A stretch of 64,000 nucleotides of DNA from Tolypothrix sp. PCC 7910 (GCF_011769525.1 NZ_CP050440.1:807501-871500); one strand, 5' to 3'; shown: positions 45,729 through 55,800, counted from the stretch's first letter. Made by a program: numbers and translations. Notes: generated by a model not told the origin, from the sequence alone.

Positions 45729-47207
45729 GGATGTAACTGAGACTGAGATGACATATTGAAAGATATTTCTCCCTGGGTGTAACTTATGCACAATTTGGGG
45801 AAAGTAGCGAATAAGCTGTCAGAGCCATCATACAATGGCTATACTTCTGTAGTTAATTCAGATCTAAGATAATTTATACATTGACAAAAACCCATATATG
45901 TGTGTATTACTGATGGGCAAAATTTAAAATGCGATCGCTCAAGCAGTTTTATATGCTGTGTTCCAGCTTGGTAATATCGATGTCAATGAAAAGATTTTCT
46001 ATGTAACAGCAAGGGCATTATAACTACTTCTAGATTTTTCAAAGCTTCTCAGCAGTCTTGATTATTTGCTCACTGCGTAAGTGTTTGCAGTGCTGCAAAA
46101 GCTCAACAAAGAAGCCCACCAACTTTTTATACTTTTATCGAGAAACGGCGATCGCATCGCATACTGCGTTCCTAGAGGTGATTTATTTTTTTGAGGTGAA
46201 CATCCTAGAGAAACTCAGTGTTAATTGTAAGTCAGAACTCACCCATAAATTAAAAGAAAAGGAACAAGGAAAAATTCAGTTAGAAATTTTTCCTTGTTTT
46301 CCTAGGCCTTCGTATATCTTCGACCCTTACCAGAACTTACTTGAAAAGTTACTTTCAGCGAATTCTTCATCAGAAGTGTAAACTTTTATTTATTTATTAC
46401 GTATCTACACTACGATAGAAGCCCAAATCTACTTTTATGGGGATGTATTTGCCAAAAATATCAATTAATATCATTAAAATAAAATTTTTAACTTTGATAA
46501 TGGTTTAGTTAAAAATAAAATTTAAGTAGTAATTTTTACTTTGCTTAGTAATGGTGGCGAGAGTGAAATTTTATTTACAACTTGGCTATTTTTCTAGGTT
46601 AAGATAGCAATCCTAAATGAATTGCGAAAAATTAAACAATACATAAATATTTTCAGAAAATCAAAAAATTGATAATTGATAACAAGTTCAAATAATCTCT
46701 TGGCTTGAGCAAATAGTTTGCATAACTAGTAAAATTATCGAACGAGCTTTTTAGCGTACAACTAGATATCCTCTACAGAATTATATATCTGTTCAGTTAG
46801 GCACAAATCTAATGCAATGAACTTTTTATTCATCTTCTCTTGCCTTTGATTAAAAGTATTTAAATAAGCTTGAAATTCAGCAGTACGATGCTAATTAATA
46901 GCATCCCAAATCAAGGGAATACGGTTTTTTAGATAGTAGGAAATTAAACATTTTAATTGAGCGATCGCGTTGCGCTTTCTTTATATAAATTTTGTTAATT
47001 TTTTTAATGATGTATAACCCCAATTTATCCACAAACCGGGGTTATACTTAGTAAAAAATACTTTATATACAACTATAAATTTTTACAAAATTTAATTTTA
47101 GAATGGATAGTTATTTTTGAAATCTTTCATTAGAGAGATGTACACAATTATCAAAGTGATGCCAAAAATATATTATATTCAATTGCTATTTATCTAAAAA
47201 TACCAAA
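45729..47207. other. 1.5-kb gene-poor region
   Basis: Contains two protein-like broken frames: 45928-46023 (+) with AIAQAVLYAVFQLGNIDVNE and 46765-46890 (-) with FNQRQEKMNKKFIALDLCLT. A 107-codon frame at 46058-46381 (+) is crossed by the strong hairpin at 46263-46298 and is not accepted. The dispersed AGATAGCAATCCTAAATGA repeat occurs at about 46604. The rest is very AT-rich. It may be a graveyard of decayed genes upstream of the 47208 operon. Confidence 0.55.
46263..46298. terminator. Strong hairpin, terminator-like
   Basis: AACAAGGAAAAATT (46263-46276) pairs perfectly with AATTTTTCCTTGTT (46285-46298) around an 8-nt loop, followed by TTCCTAGG. The A-rich and T-rich flanks suit a bidirectional terminator, but it lies inside a 107-codon frame. 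Confidence 0.45.
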
Positions 47208-47621
47208 ATGGGAAAATGTATATTTTTGAGTAATTGTCTCTTAACAATGATATGGTTGACATCTTGTAGCAATCAATATGCTAAAGCAGACCTAAACAAG
47301 GAAATAAAAAATGTCTCATCTTGGTCAGCAACAGCTTATATGGTAGGTGATGCATGGATACATGATAATGTACCAGATGAATATGCTCAAACAACATTGA
47401 AAAAAGCCCAAGAAGAAATTTTGAAAGAAAAAGCCAGTATTGAAAAAATACCCAAAAATGATAAATCTGGAATTTTAGACAAAGTTTTACAATTAGCAAA
47501 TAAAACGGAAAAAATTTCTACAGCGATTGCTCAAAAAAATCGTACACAAGTGCAGAAATCACTTAGCGAGTTAGCAGTAGAAAGCCAATCGCTGAAACAA
47601 CTCAAGACTATACCAGAATAA
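47208..47621 (+). CDS. Putative lipoprotein, 137 aa
   Basis: The ATG at 47208 opens a 137-residue product with a signal peptide and lipobox (MGKCIFLSNCLLTMIWLTSC; LTSC at the cleavage site), then a helical hydrophilic domain (LNKEIKNVSSWSATAYMVGD, and later VQKSLSELAVESQSLKQLKT). Coiled-coil-like helices suggest a small extracytoplasmic accessory protein. The stop is 4 bp before the ATG of the Nramp-like gene at 47626, so the two are very probably cotranscribed. No named family is recognised. Confidence 0.8.
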   Translation: MGKCIFLSNCLLTMIWLTSCSNQYAKADLNKEIKNVSSWSATAYMVGDAWIHDNVPDEYAQTTLKKAQEEILKEKASIEKIPKNDKSGILDKVLQLANKTEKISTAIAQKNRTQVQKSLSELAVESQSLKQLKTIPE

Positions 47622-47625
47622 AGCT

Positions 47626-48840
47626 ATGAAGAAAATTTTGGAAATAGCATTGGGCATTGTTACCAGTATAGGTGGCTTTCTGGATGTAGGTGCGATCGCT
47701 ACAGCAGCAGAGGCGGGATCTATCTACGGCTTTCAACTGATCTGGGTGATTATTTTAGGAACAATTTGTGTAATTTTTCTAGTTGAAATGTCTGGGCGAT
47801 TAGCGGCTGTTAGTAAGCATACATTAGCAGCAGCAGTACGGGAACGCTTCGGGTTTAACTTTTATGTTCTCCCCTTATTCGCAGAAGTTATTGTTGATTT
47901 TCTGGTATTAGCAGCAGAAATTGGCGGCGTTTGTATTGCACTGCAATTATTAACGGGAATTAGTTTTCAATGGTTTGCTTTACCTGTGGCTTTTGCTATT
48001 TGGTTGCTACTTTGGAAAGGAACATTTGGATTAATTGAAAATGGGATTTCTTTGTTGGGGTTAATTACCTTAGTATTTGTTTTCGCCACTTTTAAGTTAC
48101 ATCCATCACTAACGCAAATTGGCAGTGGTTTATTACCGACATTACCCAAGGAAGATACTGCACATTATTTATTTATAGCAGTCAGTATTTTAGGAGCATT
48201 AATTAGCCCTTATCTATTTTATTTTTACTCATCTGGGGCAGTTGAAGATCAATGGGATGAAGGACATATTGGTGTGAATCGTGCCGTTGCTAGTTTGGGT
48301 ATGGGCTTTGGCAGTATTGTATCTTTAGGGGTGCTAATTGTGGCGGCGCTGGTACTCAAACCTAAAGGAATTGAGGTTGATAGTTACGAACAAGCAGCAC
48401 TGATGCTGACAGACTCTTTGGGTTATTGGGGTTTTGTTTTATTTGCATTATCTTTGGGAATTGCTTGCTTTGGTGCTGCATTGGAAGTGACTTTAGATAC
48501 TGCTTATATTGTGGCTCAAGCTTTTGGCTGGAATTGGGGCGAAAATCTGAAACCTAAAGATGCAGCGCGGTTTAGTTTGGTGTATACCGTGTTTGTGTTT
48601 TTGGCATCTTTATTAATGGTATTTGGGGTTGACCCTTTACAATTGACTTTATTTTCTATGGCGATTACCGCAGTAATTTTACCTCCTGTGATTGTGCCAT
48701 TCTTGGTGTTAATGAACGATAAATTATATGTGGGTAAGTATCGTAATGGCTGGATTAGTAATGGTGTGGTGATATTTACGATTGTGCTGGCATTTGTGAT
48801 GGCGATTGTGGCGATTCCTTTGGAGTTTATAGGAGGGTAA
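47626..48840 (+). CDS. Nramp-family-like transporter with atypical metal site
   Basis: The 404-residue protein has about ten to eleven hydrophobic segments. Against MntH-type Nramps the first helix aligns as GGFLDVGAIATAAEAGS, so the D-P-G-N motif is D-V-G-A (Asp20 kept, Asn replaced), and the sixth-helix MPH motif is SPY in LISPYLFYFYSSGA. The Asn and Met that define transition-metal binding are therefore absent. The rest, including WVIILGTICVIFLVEMSGRL, follows the family. It probably moves a divalent cation, but not with classical Mn/Fe selectivity; a Mg-like Nramp relative is possible. It follows the lipoprotein gene by 4 bp and precedes two PRC-barrel-like genes. Confidence 0.88.
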   Translation: MKKILEIALGIVTSIGGFLDVGAIATAAEAGSIYGFQLIWVIILGTICVIFLVEMSGRLAAVSKHTLAAAVRERFGFNFYVLPLFAEVIVDFLVLAAEIGGVCIALQLLTGISFQWFALPVAFAIWLLLWKGTFGLIENGISLLGLITLVFVFATFKLHPSLTQIGSGLLPTLPKEDTAHYLFIAVSILGALISPYLFYFYSSGAVEDQWDEGHIGVNRAVASLGMGFGSIVSLGVLIVAALVLKPKGIEVDSYEQAALMLTDSLGYWGFVLFALSLGIACFGAALEVTLDTAYIVAQAFGWNWGENLKPKDAARFSLVYTVFVFLASLLMVFGVDPLQLTLFSMAITAVILPPVIVPFLVLMNDKLYVGKYRNGWISNGVVIFTIVLAFVMAIVAIPLEFIGG

Positions 48841-48920
48841 TATTATTAGATAATCGAGTGTTTACATAAATTTTTTTATCTCACGCAAAGTCACAAAGGC
48901 GTAAAGAAGAATGTAAGAGT

Positions 48921-49277
48921 ATGGATATTATTAGAGATGTTTTGGATAACCAATTAGTAGACCGCAATCAACGCAAAATGGGTAAGGTTGATGGCATCAT
49001 TATGGAGTTGCGGGATGGAGAAGCACCACGATTAACATATATAGAAGTAGGAGTGACTACCCTGGCGCGAAGGTTACATCCTAATTTAGCTGATTGGGTA
49101 GCAGTAATTGCCAGTAAATGGGGTGCTAAACATAGTCAACCATTTCGGATTCCCTTCTCTAAGGTGCGAGATGTGGGGATTGATGTGGAAGTAGATTTAG
49201 AAGCCGAAGCAACCCCAGCATTAGGCTATGAGAAATGGCTACGCGATCGCATTATCCAACGCATCCCAGGAGAATAA
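48921..49277 (+). CDS. PRC-barrel-like protein, 118 aa
   Basis: The ATG at 48921 gives 118 residues with the PRC-barrel opening (DVLDNQLVDRNQRKMGKVDG), where KMGKVDGI is the typical turn, followed by beta strands around TYIEVGV and FSKVRDVGIDVEVDLEAEAT. PRC-barrel proteins are small adaptors found in photosynthetic reaction-centre H subunits, RimM and many membrane-associated regulators. It is in line with the transporter gene and 80 bp downstream, overlapping function with the next gene. It may regulate or assemble with the transporter; this is inference. Confidence 0.85.
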   Translation: MDIIRDVLDNQLVDRNQRKMGKVDGIIMELRDGEAPRLTYIEVGVTTLARRLHPNLADWVAVIASKWGAKHSQPFRIPFSKVRDVGIDVEVDLEAEATPALGYEKWLRDRIIQRIPGE

Positions 49278-49279
49278 TC

Positions 49280-49612
49280 GTGGCAAATCAAGAAATTCAT
49301 TTGGAATTGCTACTTGGTAAACAGGTTTTAGACTCCACTGGTAAAGCAATTGGACGTATTGAAGAAGTCCGCGCCGAACCCCAAGGCGAAGATTGGGTTG
49401 TTCAGGAATATCTCATTGGCTACGCTGCAATTTTAGAAAGATTATCCGCCTGGACAATTGGTTTAGGAATTCTGCATCTCTTAGGCGCGCGTAAAATCTA
49501 TGGTGGTTATACAGTTCCCTGGGAAAAACTCGATTTGACTAATCCTGATCAACCGCGTTTGCGTTGTAGTTTAGCAGAGTTGAAGGCTGTCGCAGAGGCA
49601 GAGACGCGATGA
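49280..49612 (+). CDS. PRC-barrel-like protein, GTG start, 110 aa
   Basis: The GTG at 49280 is preceded by AGGAG (in the end of the previous gene) at correct spacing, giving VANQEIHLELLLGKQVLDST. The previous stop is at 49277, a 2-bp gap. The product has the same layout as its neighbour (GKQVLDSTGKAIGRIEEVRA, GGYTVPWEKLDL). The C-terminal residues AEAETR and the TGA stop lie in the dispersed palindrome at 49602-49621. Probably cotranscribed with the transporter. Confidence 0.82.
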   Translation: MANQEIHLELLLGKQVLDSTGKAIGRIEEVRAEPQGEDWVVQEYLIGYAAILERLSAWTIGLGILHLLGARKIYGGYTVPWEKLDLTNPDQPRLRCSLAELKAVAEAETR

Positions 49613-49621
49613 ATCGCGTCT
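49602..49621. repeat. AGACGCGAT palindrome carrying the stop codon
   Basis: AGACGCGAT (49602-49610), GA, ATCGCGTCT (49613-49621). The TGA stop of the upstream gene (49610-49612) spans the loop. Relatives are at 7851-7876 and 21395-21414. Confidence 0.65.
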
Positions 49622-49669
49622 GTACAAGAGTCAAAAGTAATTTGTCATTGGGTAATTGGGGTTGTCCGC

Positions 49670-49718
49670 AATCCCCAATCTCCAATCCCCAGTCCCCAGT
49701 CCCTAATCCCCAGTCCCC
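49670..49718. repeat. CCCCAGT heptamer tract before the GH31 start
   Basis: Repeated CCCCAATC, CCCCAGT and CCCTAAT units end in TCCCC directly before the ATG at 49719, so no Shine-Dalgarno site precedes that start. The tract matches 21437-21466 and 51010-51090. Confidence 0.7.
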
Positions 49719-52166
49719 ATGCCACAATATTTTGGAAAATTACCCACAACTAACCAACCTTGGACAACTATTGGTAGTGTGCAAGGTGTAAATTGGAGCG
49801 ATCGCACTATTGATTTTGACTGTGGTAATTCACGGCTGAAAATCAGTATACTTGCACCCAATTTACTGCGGGTTCGGCTTGCACCTACAAGAGAATTTAT
49901 ACCTCGTCGTTCTTGGGCGGTGGCGTTGGATGATTCGCAATGGCCGATATTTCCTTTTGAGGTGCAAGATACGGAAGCATCTGTAGAAATTACCACTGAG
50001 CAAATCCGTGTCTGCATACAAAAACAAGAGAGTTGCATCGTCTGTTTTGACAAAGATAATCGTCCCTTTGCCCAAGATAATTTAGATATGGGGATGGGTT
50101 GGCGTTTGGGTGCTGTTGCAGCTTGGAAGCAAATCGCTGCTGATGAGCATTTTTATGGCTTTGGCGAACGCACAGGTTTTCTCGATAAACTCAGCGAAGT
50201 TAAAACGAATTGGACGACGGATGCTTTAGATTACGATGCGCTGACTGATGAAATGTACCAAGCCATTCCGTTTTTTATGGCTTTGCGTCCAGAGGTGGGA
50301 TATGGCATATTTTTTAACACGACTTTTTGGAGTCAGTTTGATATTGGCGCGGAAAAACCCGGTGTTTGGAAAATGGAAACGCGCGGGGGTGAGCTAGATT
50401 ACTATATTATTTATGGCCCAGAACCTGCCGATATCTTGCGTACATATACGCAACTAACGGGGAGAATGCCATTACCACCAAAATGGGCGCTGGGTTATCA
50501 TCAATGTCGCTGGAGTTACGAATCGGAAACGGTGGTGCGCGAACTAGCGCGAGAATTTCGCCAGCGTCAAATTCCTTGCGATGTCATCCATTTAGATATT
50601 GACTATATGCGGGGTTATCGTGTCTTTACCTGGAGTCCCCAACGTTTCCCCGATCCAGCAAAGTTAGTAAGTGATTTGGCTAAAGATGGTTTTAAAACTG
50701 TGACAATTATCGATCCGGGTGTGAAGTATGAACCGGAAGCCAATTATCACGTTTTCGATCAGGGGATAAATCACGATTATTTTGTGCGTAAAGCCGATGG
50801 TAGGTTGTTTCACGGCTATGTTTGGCCGGAAAAATCTGTTTTTCCCGATTTTTTACGTTCTGATGTGCGTCAGTGGTGGGGCGATTTACAAAAAAGCCTG
50901 ACTGATATCGGCATAGCAGGAATTTGGAATGATATGAATGAACCTGCTATTGATAATCGTCCCTTTGGGGATGGGGGGGAGAAGATTTGGTTTCCGTTGG
51001 ATGCGCCGCAGGGGGATGAGGGGATTGGGGACTGGGGATTGGGGACTAGGGATTGGGGACTAGGGGATGAGGGAGATGAAGGAGAAAAACAATTCAAAAT
51101 CCAAAATCTAAAATCTAAAATTGATGTGACGCATTTAGAGGTGCATAATTTGTATGGGTTGATGATGGCGAGGGCTTGTGCTGAGGGGTTGAAGCGTCAT
51201 CGGGCAAAAGAGCGTTCGTTTGTGTTGACGCGTTCGGGTTATGCGGGGGTGCAGCGTTGGTCTTCGGTGTGGATGGGGGATAACCAATCGTTGTGGGAGC
51301 ATTTGGAAATGTCGCTACCGATGCTCTGTAATATGGGGCTTTCGGGTGTGGGGTTTGTGGGTTGCGATATTGGGGGGTTTGCGGGGAATGCGACGGCGGA
51401 GTTGTTCGTGCGGTGGATGCAGGTGGGGATGTTGTACCCACTGATGCGGGGACATTCGGCGATGTCTACAGCGCGTCATGAACCTTGGGTATTTGGCGAT
51501 CGCACAGAAAATATCTGTCGAGAATATATTAATCTGCGTTATCAGCTATTGCCTTATATCTACAATCTTTTCTGGGAAGCGGCACAAACAGGCGCTCCGA
51601 TTTTAAGACCCTTACTTTATCATTTTCCGAGCGATCGCACAACCTACACGCTCTACGATCAGGTTTTGCTGGGAGCTTCTTTAATGGCGGCACCAATTTA
51701 TCGCCCGGGTGTGGAATATCGCGCTGTTTATTTACCTGCTGGCACTTGGTATGATTGGTGGAGTAATGAGCGTTATCAAGGCCCTACTCATATTCTCACC
51801 CATGCACCATTAGAAAAAATGCCACTGTTTGTCCGGGGTGGTGCAATTATTCCTATGCAACCAGTAAGGCAATATGTAGATGAGCAGCCAATTGACCATT
51901 TACATTTACGTATTTGGCCTGGAAATAATGAATATGTTTTGTTTGAAGATGATGGCAAAAACGATGCGGAAAATCAGAATTATTCCTTAAGAAAAATCAC
52001 TGTATCTACCCAAGCAAATCAAACAATTGTCGAAATTAATCAACGCGAAGGAAATTGGGCACAACCACAGCGAGAAGTCATTGTGGAACTAGTGGGAGTG
52101 GGCGAGAAACGTTTTACTGATGATGGGGGAAGTTATCGCTGGGAATTTTCAGAAATTGGTGCTTAG
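49719..52166 (+). CDS. GH31 alpha-glucosidase with a repeat-derived insertion
   Basis: The 815-residue protein is a glycoside hydrolase of family 31. The N-terminal beta-sandwich (to about 230) has FYGFGERTGFLDKLSE. The catalytic barrel has LGYHQCRWSYESETVVRE, DVIHLDIDYMRGYRVFTW, the nucleophile Asp405 in GIWNDMNEP, the acid/base Asp521 in WMGDNQSLWEH and GVGFVGCDIGGFAG. It releases alpha-linked glucose from maltose-like or other sugars. Between the two catalytic Asp, residues 430-468 (DWGLGTRDWGLGDEG, then KIQNLKSKID) are encoded by GGGGATT/GGGGACT repeats and an AATCTAAAAT-type tract, an in-frame insertion in a surface loop. The start at 49719 abuts a C-rich repeat. There is no signal peptide. 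Confidence 0.92.
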   Translation: MPQYFGKLPTTNQPWTTIGSVQGVNWSDRTIDFDCGNSRLKISILAPNLLRVRLAPTREFIPRRSWAVALDDSQWPIFPFEVQDTEASVEITTEQIRVCIQKQESCIVCFDKDNRPFAQDNLDMGMGWRLGAVAAWKQIAADEHFYGFGERTGFLDKLSEVKTNWTTDALDYDALTDEMYQAIPFFMALRPEVGYGIFFNTTFWSQFDIGAEKPGVWKMETRGGELDYYIIYGPEPADILRTYTQLTGRMPLPPKWALGYHQCRWSYESETVVRELAREFRQRQIPCDVIHLDIDYMRGYRVFTWSPQRFPDPAKLVSDLAKDGFKTVTIIDPGVKYEPEANYHVFDQGINHDYFVRKADGRLFHGYVWPEKSVFPDFLRSDVRQWWGDLQKSLTDIGIAGIWNDMNEPAIDNRPFGDGGEKIWFPLDAPQGDEGIGDWGLGTRDWGLGDEGDEGEKQFKIQNLKSKIDVTHLEVHNLYGLMMARACAEGLKRHRAKERSFVLTRSGYAGVQRWSSVWMGDNQSLWEHLEMSLPMLCNMGLSGVGFVGCDIGGFAGNATAELFVRWMQVGMLYPLMRGHSAMSTARHEPWVFGDRTENICREYINLRYQLLPYIYNLFWEAAQTGAPILRPLLYHFPSDRTTYTLYDQVLLGASLMAAPIYRPGVEYRAVYLPAGTWYDWWSNERYQGPTHILTHAPLEKMPLFVRGGAIIPMQPVRQYVDEQPIDHLHLRIWPGNNEYVLFEDDGKNDAENQNYSLRKITVSTQANQTIVEINQREGNWAQPQREVIVELVGVGEKRFTDDGGSYRWEFSEIGA
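51010..51124. repeat. Short tandem repeats within the GH31 coding sequence
   Basis: GGGGATTGGGGACTGGGGAT and GGGGACTAGGG units (51010-51090) are followed by AATTCAAAATCCAAAATCTA and AAATCTAAAATTGATG (51091-51124). These are the heptamer and CAAAAT-type short tandem repeats seen elsewhere in the window (21437, 49670, 59407), here kept in frame. Confidence 0.85.
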
Positions 52167-52195
52167 AGAAGATTTATAAAGTAAACCTAAAATTG

Positions 52196-52397
52196 TAAGT
52201 AGGTCGGCGAAATTAAAGATAACTGGCTGTGGCTGTCATTCTTACAAAGTTCTGATGCCTGCGGCAACCCCTTCGGTGTACGGAGGAAACCTCCGCTCAG
52301 ACTTTGCGCTTTGTCCTTGGTCATTGGTCATTGGTAAGGATTTCAAGCCTATTTACGTTTCTTAATATAGTTTGGTTTATTTCTACTGGCTTACTTA
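52196..52397. repeat. MITE-like element family B, copy 4 (longest, with an internal insertion)
   Basis: Starts TAAGTAGGTCGGCGAAATTA and ends CTACTGGCTTACTTA; the right part inverted (TAAACCAAACTATATTAAGA) matches the left part at 27099. About 90 bp of other interspersed sequence (TACGGAGGAAACCTCCGCTC and repeated TCATTGG) is inserted in the middle. Confidence 0.75.
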
Positions 52398-52433
52398 GGG
52401 TGCGTTAGCAGAGAGTACGGCACCAAGAAAGAT

Positions 52434-52496
52434 GATGCGTTACGGCTAATTCTCACTCTCATGAGTTCCGAAGTCCTTGCACAGCCGTAACACATC
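52434..52496. repeat. GATGCGTTACGGCT hairpin
   Basis: GATGCGTTACGGCT (52434-52447) pairs with AGCCGTAACACATC (52483-52496) with one mismatch. It belongs to the GATGCGTTA palindrome group of 14351 and 36722. Located in the 708-bp gap before the histidine-kinase gene, which otherwise shows no coding. Confidence 0.6.
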
Positions 52497-52874
52497 CTAC
52501 TTAATATTTACTTTCAAGTCAATCAAGCCAGTTTTTAGCACAACCAAGCATAAAAATCTGTCTTTACCATGCCCCATGCCCATTTTCAAAATATTTCCTA
52601 AAATCTATCTCAGTGTAGATTTCTTAAAATTTAAAATTCTTTTGTCTTACTTCTGAAATAATAAAATATGCATATAGGTAGATGAAAATTTGCGTCAACT
52701 ACCTGTAGCATATGTTACTAGTAATGTTAACCCCAAAACAACATGAAAAATTCGTAATTGCATTTCACACCAGGATAGAGTAAAAACTCTAAATAGTTTC
52801 TTAATTACGAATTACAAACTAGGAATTATGTTGAACTTTAACCAGCTCGTTTAGATGGGGTTATAAAGACCTCA

Positions 52875-55800
52875 ATGTTAAAAGTAAACCGCTTGCGTTT
52901 GCAGGTTCTCGCTCCAACCACTATCAACTCTTTAATAGTACAAGTAAGCAGTGCGATCGCCATCTTGGTAGGTGTATTTGTACTCGTTGGCTGGAGTTTT
53001 GACATTGAATTTCTTAAATGTGGCTGCTATGCCCATATGGTGACAATGAAAGCGAATACAGCCGTAGGTTTAATCCTAGCTGGTGTGTCACTGTGGTTAG
53101 CCCAGAAATTAAATCTCAATCAAGGTGTTAAACATAGCACCCTCTACTACTGGTGTTCTCGGCTGTGTGCAGTAGCAGTCACGTTAATTGGTTTCTTAAC
53201 AGTCGTGCAATATGTTTTTGGGGGAAATCTGGGAATTGACGAGTTTTTATTCCGTGATTCACCCCATGCTGTATTGACATTGCATCCAGGGAGAATGGGG
53301 TTTAACACTGCACTCAACTTTATGCTGGTAGGTAGAGCATTAGAGTTGCTAGTGCATCAAAAAACTCACCGTAGCTATTGGTATGCCCAAATTCTTGCCC
53401 TCATAGCTGGTTTAATTTCCTTACAGGCGGTGATTGGCTATACCTATCAAGTCAGCATTTTGTACGGAACCCGTTATACAAATTCGATGGCTATACACAC
53501 AGCAATCACGTTTTTCGTGCTGTGTATAGGAATTATGTGGACACATCCAAACCAGGGATTAATGCGAGTTATTACAAGCAATACCGACAGCGGTTTATTG
53601 TCTCGTCGGTTATTATTTGCTGCGATCGCTGTACCTTTTTTACTGGGGTGGTTAATTGTTCTAGGCCAAAAAGCTGGCGGCTATGATACAGCCTTTGCCA
53701 TATCGATGTTTGCCATGATTATTATGGTGATTTTCGCCATTTTAATCTGGCAAAGTGCAGCCGTTGTTGAACGTCTCAGTCGTCAGCGCGATCGCGTTCA
53801 AGGTGAACTCAAATTTTACGAGGAAAAACTCAGAAGTTTTTTCGATGCCAACGTAATTGGCATTTTGTTTGGCGATATTTACGGCGGTATCCAACAGGCG
53901 AACGACGAATTTTTGGCGATGATTGGCTACACCCGCGAAGATTTATTAGCAGGGAAAATTAGCTGGAATAATATCACGCCGCCAGAATATTTGCATTTAG
54001 ATGAGCAAAGGATCGCCGAAGCCCAAGCCAATCCCAACGGTGCTTGTACGCCCTATGAAAAAGAATATATTCGCAAAGATGGGACTCGCATTCCGGTTTT
54101 TATTGGTTATGTATTGCTAGGTGAAAACCGCGAAGAGTCGGTAGCATTTATTGTGAACTTGAGCGAACGCCAAGCAGCCAGGGAACAAATATTACAACTC
54201 AATAAGAATCTCCAACGCCGCGTTATTGAGTTACAAACATTACTGGATGTCATCCCCATTGGTATTGGCATTGCTGAAGATCCCCAATGCCGAAATATCA
54301 AAGTCAACCCCGCTTTCGCCAAAAAATTGGGAATTTCACCAGAGAATAACGCCTCCTTAATTGCCCCAACCGAGCAAAGACCCAATTTTAAAGTTTACCG
54401 TGAAGGTAAAGAAGTTCCCATTGACGAACTTCCTATGCAGTACTGCACAATTCATGGCGTAGAAGTGCTGGATTATGAATTTGATATTGTGCAAGAAGAT
54501 GGCACAACCTTGACATTAGTGGAGTATGTTGCACCTCTGTTTGACGAAGAAGGTAATACTAGAGGCTGTATTGGGGCATTTTTGGATATTACAGAACGCA
54601 AGCAAAGCGCCCAAGTGCTGCGAAATCACCAAAGATGGCTGGAAGATGTGCTTAATCTCATGCCTAGGCCTTTGCTATTTATTGAACCAGGAACAGCGCG
54701 AGTTACCTTTGCCAATCGTGCAGCTGACGAATTAGCTGGAGGCGAATTTCCCAAGGGTATCCCAGCATCAGAATACGATAAATATTACCATTTCACCGAT
54801 GCCAATGGCATGAGCCTTCCCAATGAGCAAATGCCAGGGGTGCGCGTTGCTCGGGGGGAACGTTTGGATAGTTTGGAAGTAGACTGGCATACCAACCAGG
54901 GCATCCTTTCCTTACTAGTATTTGCTGACACTATACCAGCAATGCATGGTTATCCCGCCACCTGTATATTAGTGTTCCAAGATATTACCAATATCAAGAA
55001 TACTGAAAAAGCCTTATTCATTAATAATCAAAGGCTCCAGCTACTATTTCATACCGCCAATGAATTATTATCCAGCCAGAATCCTGTGGCTTTGGTTGAT
55101 AGTTTATTCCGCAAAATTGCCGAGCAAATTAACTTAGATTTATACCTAAACTATTTAATTGAAGATAACTCTGGGGTCATGCATCTCGCTTCATCTACAG
55201 GCATTTCCCCAGAAATAGCAAAGGAAATAGAATACCTGAAAGTAGGTGCAGCTGTATGTGGCACTACAGCCCAAACAAGATGTCAGACAGCATTAGAGAA
55301 TGTCCAAGAATCAACCGATCCCAAAACAGAATTAATTCGCTCCCTTGGGATTAAAGCTTACTTTAGTTACCCCTTGATGGCCCAAGGACAAGTTTTAGGA
55401 ACCCTATCCTTTGGTTCCCGCACCCGCACGCGCTTCACAGAAAATCAAAAAGGAATGATGCAAGCAGTGTGCGATCAAATTGCGATCGCAATGGAACGCG
55501 CCAGGTTAATTAGTTCCTTGCAACAACAAACTGAGCAATTGCAAGAAGCCAACCGCATGAAGGACGAATTCTTGGCGATATTATCCCACGAATTGCGATC
55601 GCCCCTCAATGCCATCCTTGGCTGGGCACAATTGCTGCGTTCCCGGAACCTTAACCCCACGCAAACAGCGAAAGCATTAGAAACAATTGAACGCAACGCC
55701 AAGGCGCAAACTCAGCTAATCGAAGACTTGCTGGATATTTCCCGCATGATTAGAGGTAAATTGCGCCTCACAGTTGCTACTTGCAATCTCATTACCATAA

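Noticed and set aside
46058-46381. Open frame of 107 codons on the plus strand
   Set aside because: No good ribosome-binding site, no recognised domain, and a strong 14-bp hairpin with AT-rich flanks lies within it.
49670-49718. CCCCAGT tract considered as CRISPR or regulatory array
   Set aside because: Units are 7 bp without spacers and occur in several places, typical of short tandem repeats.
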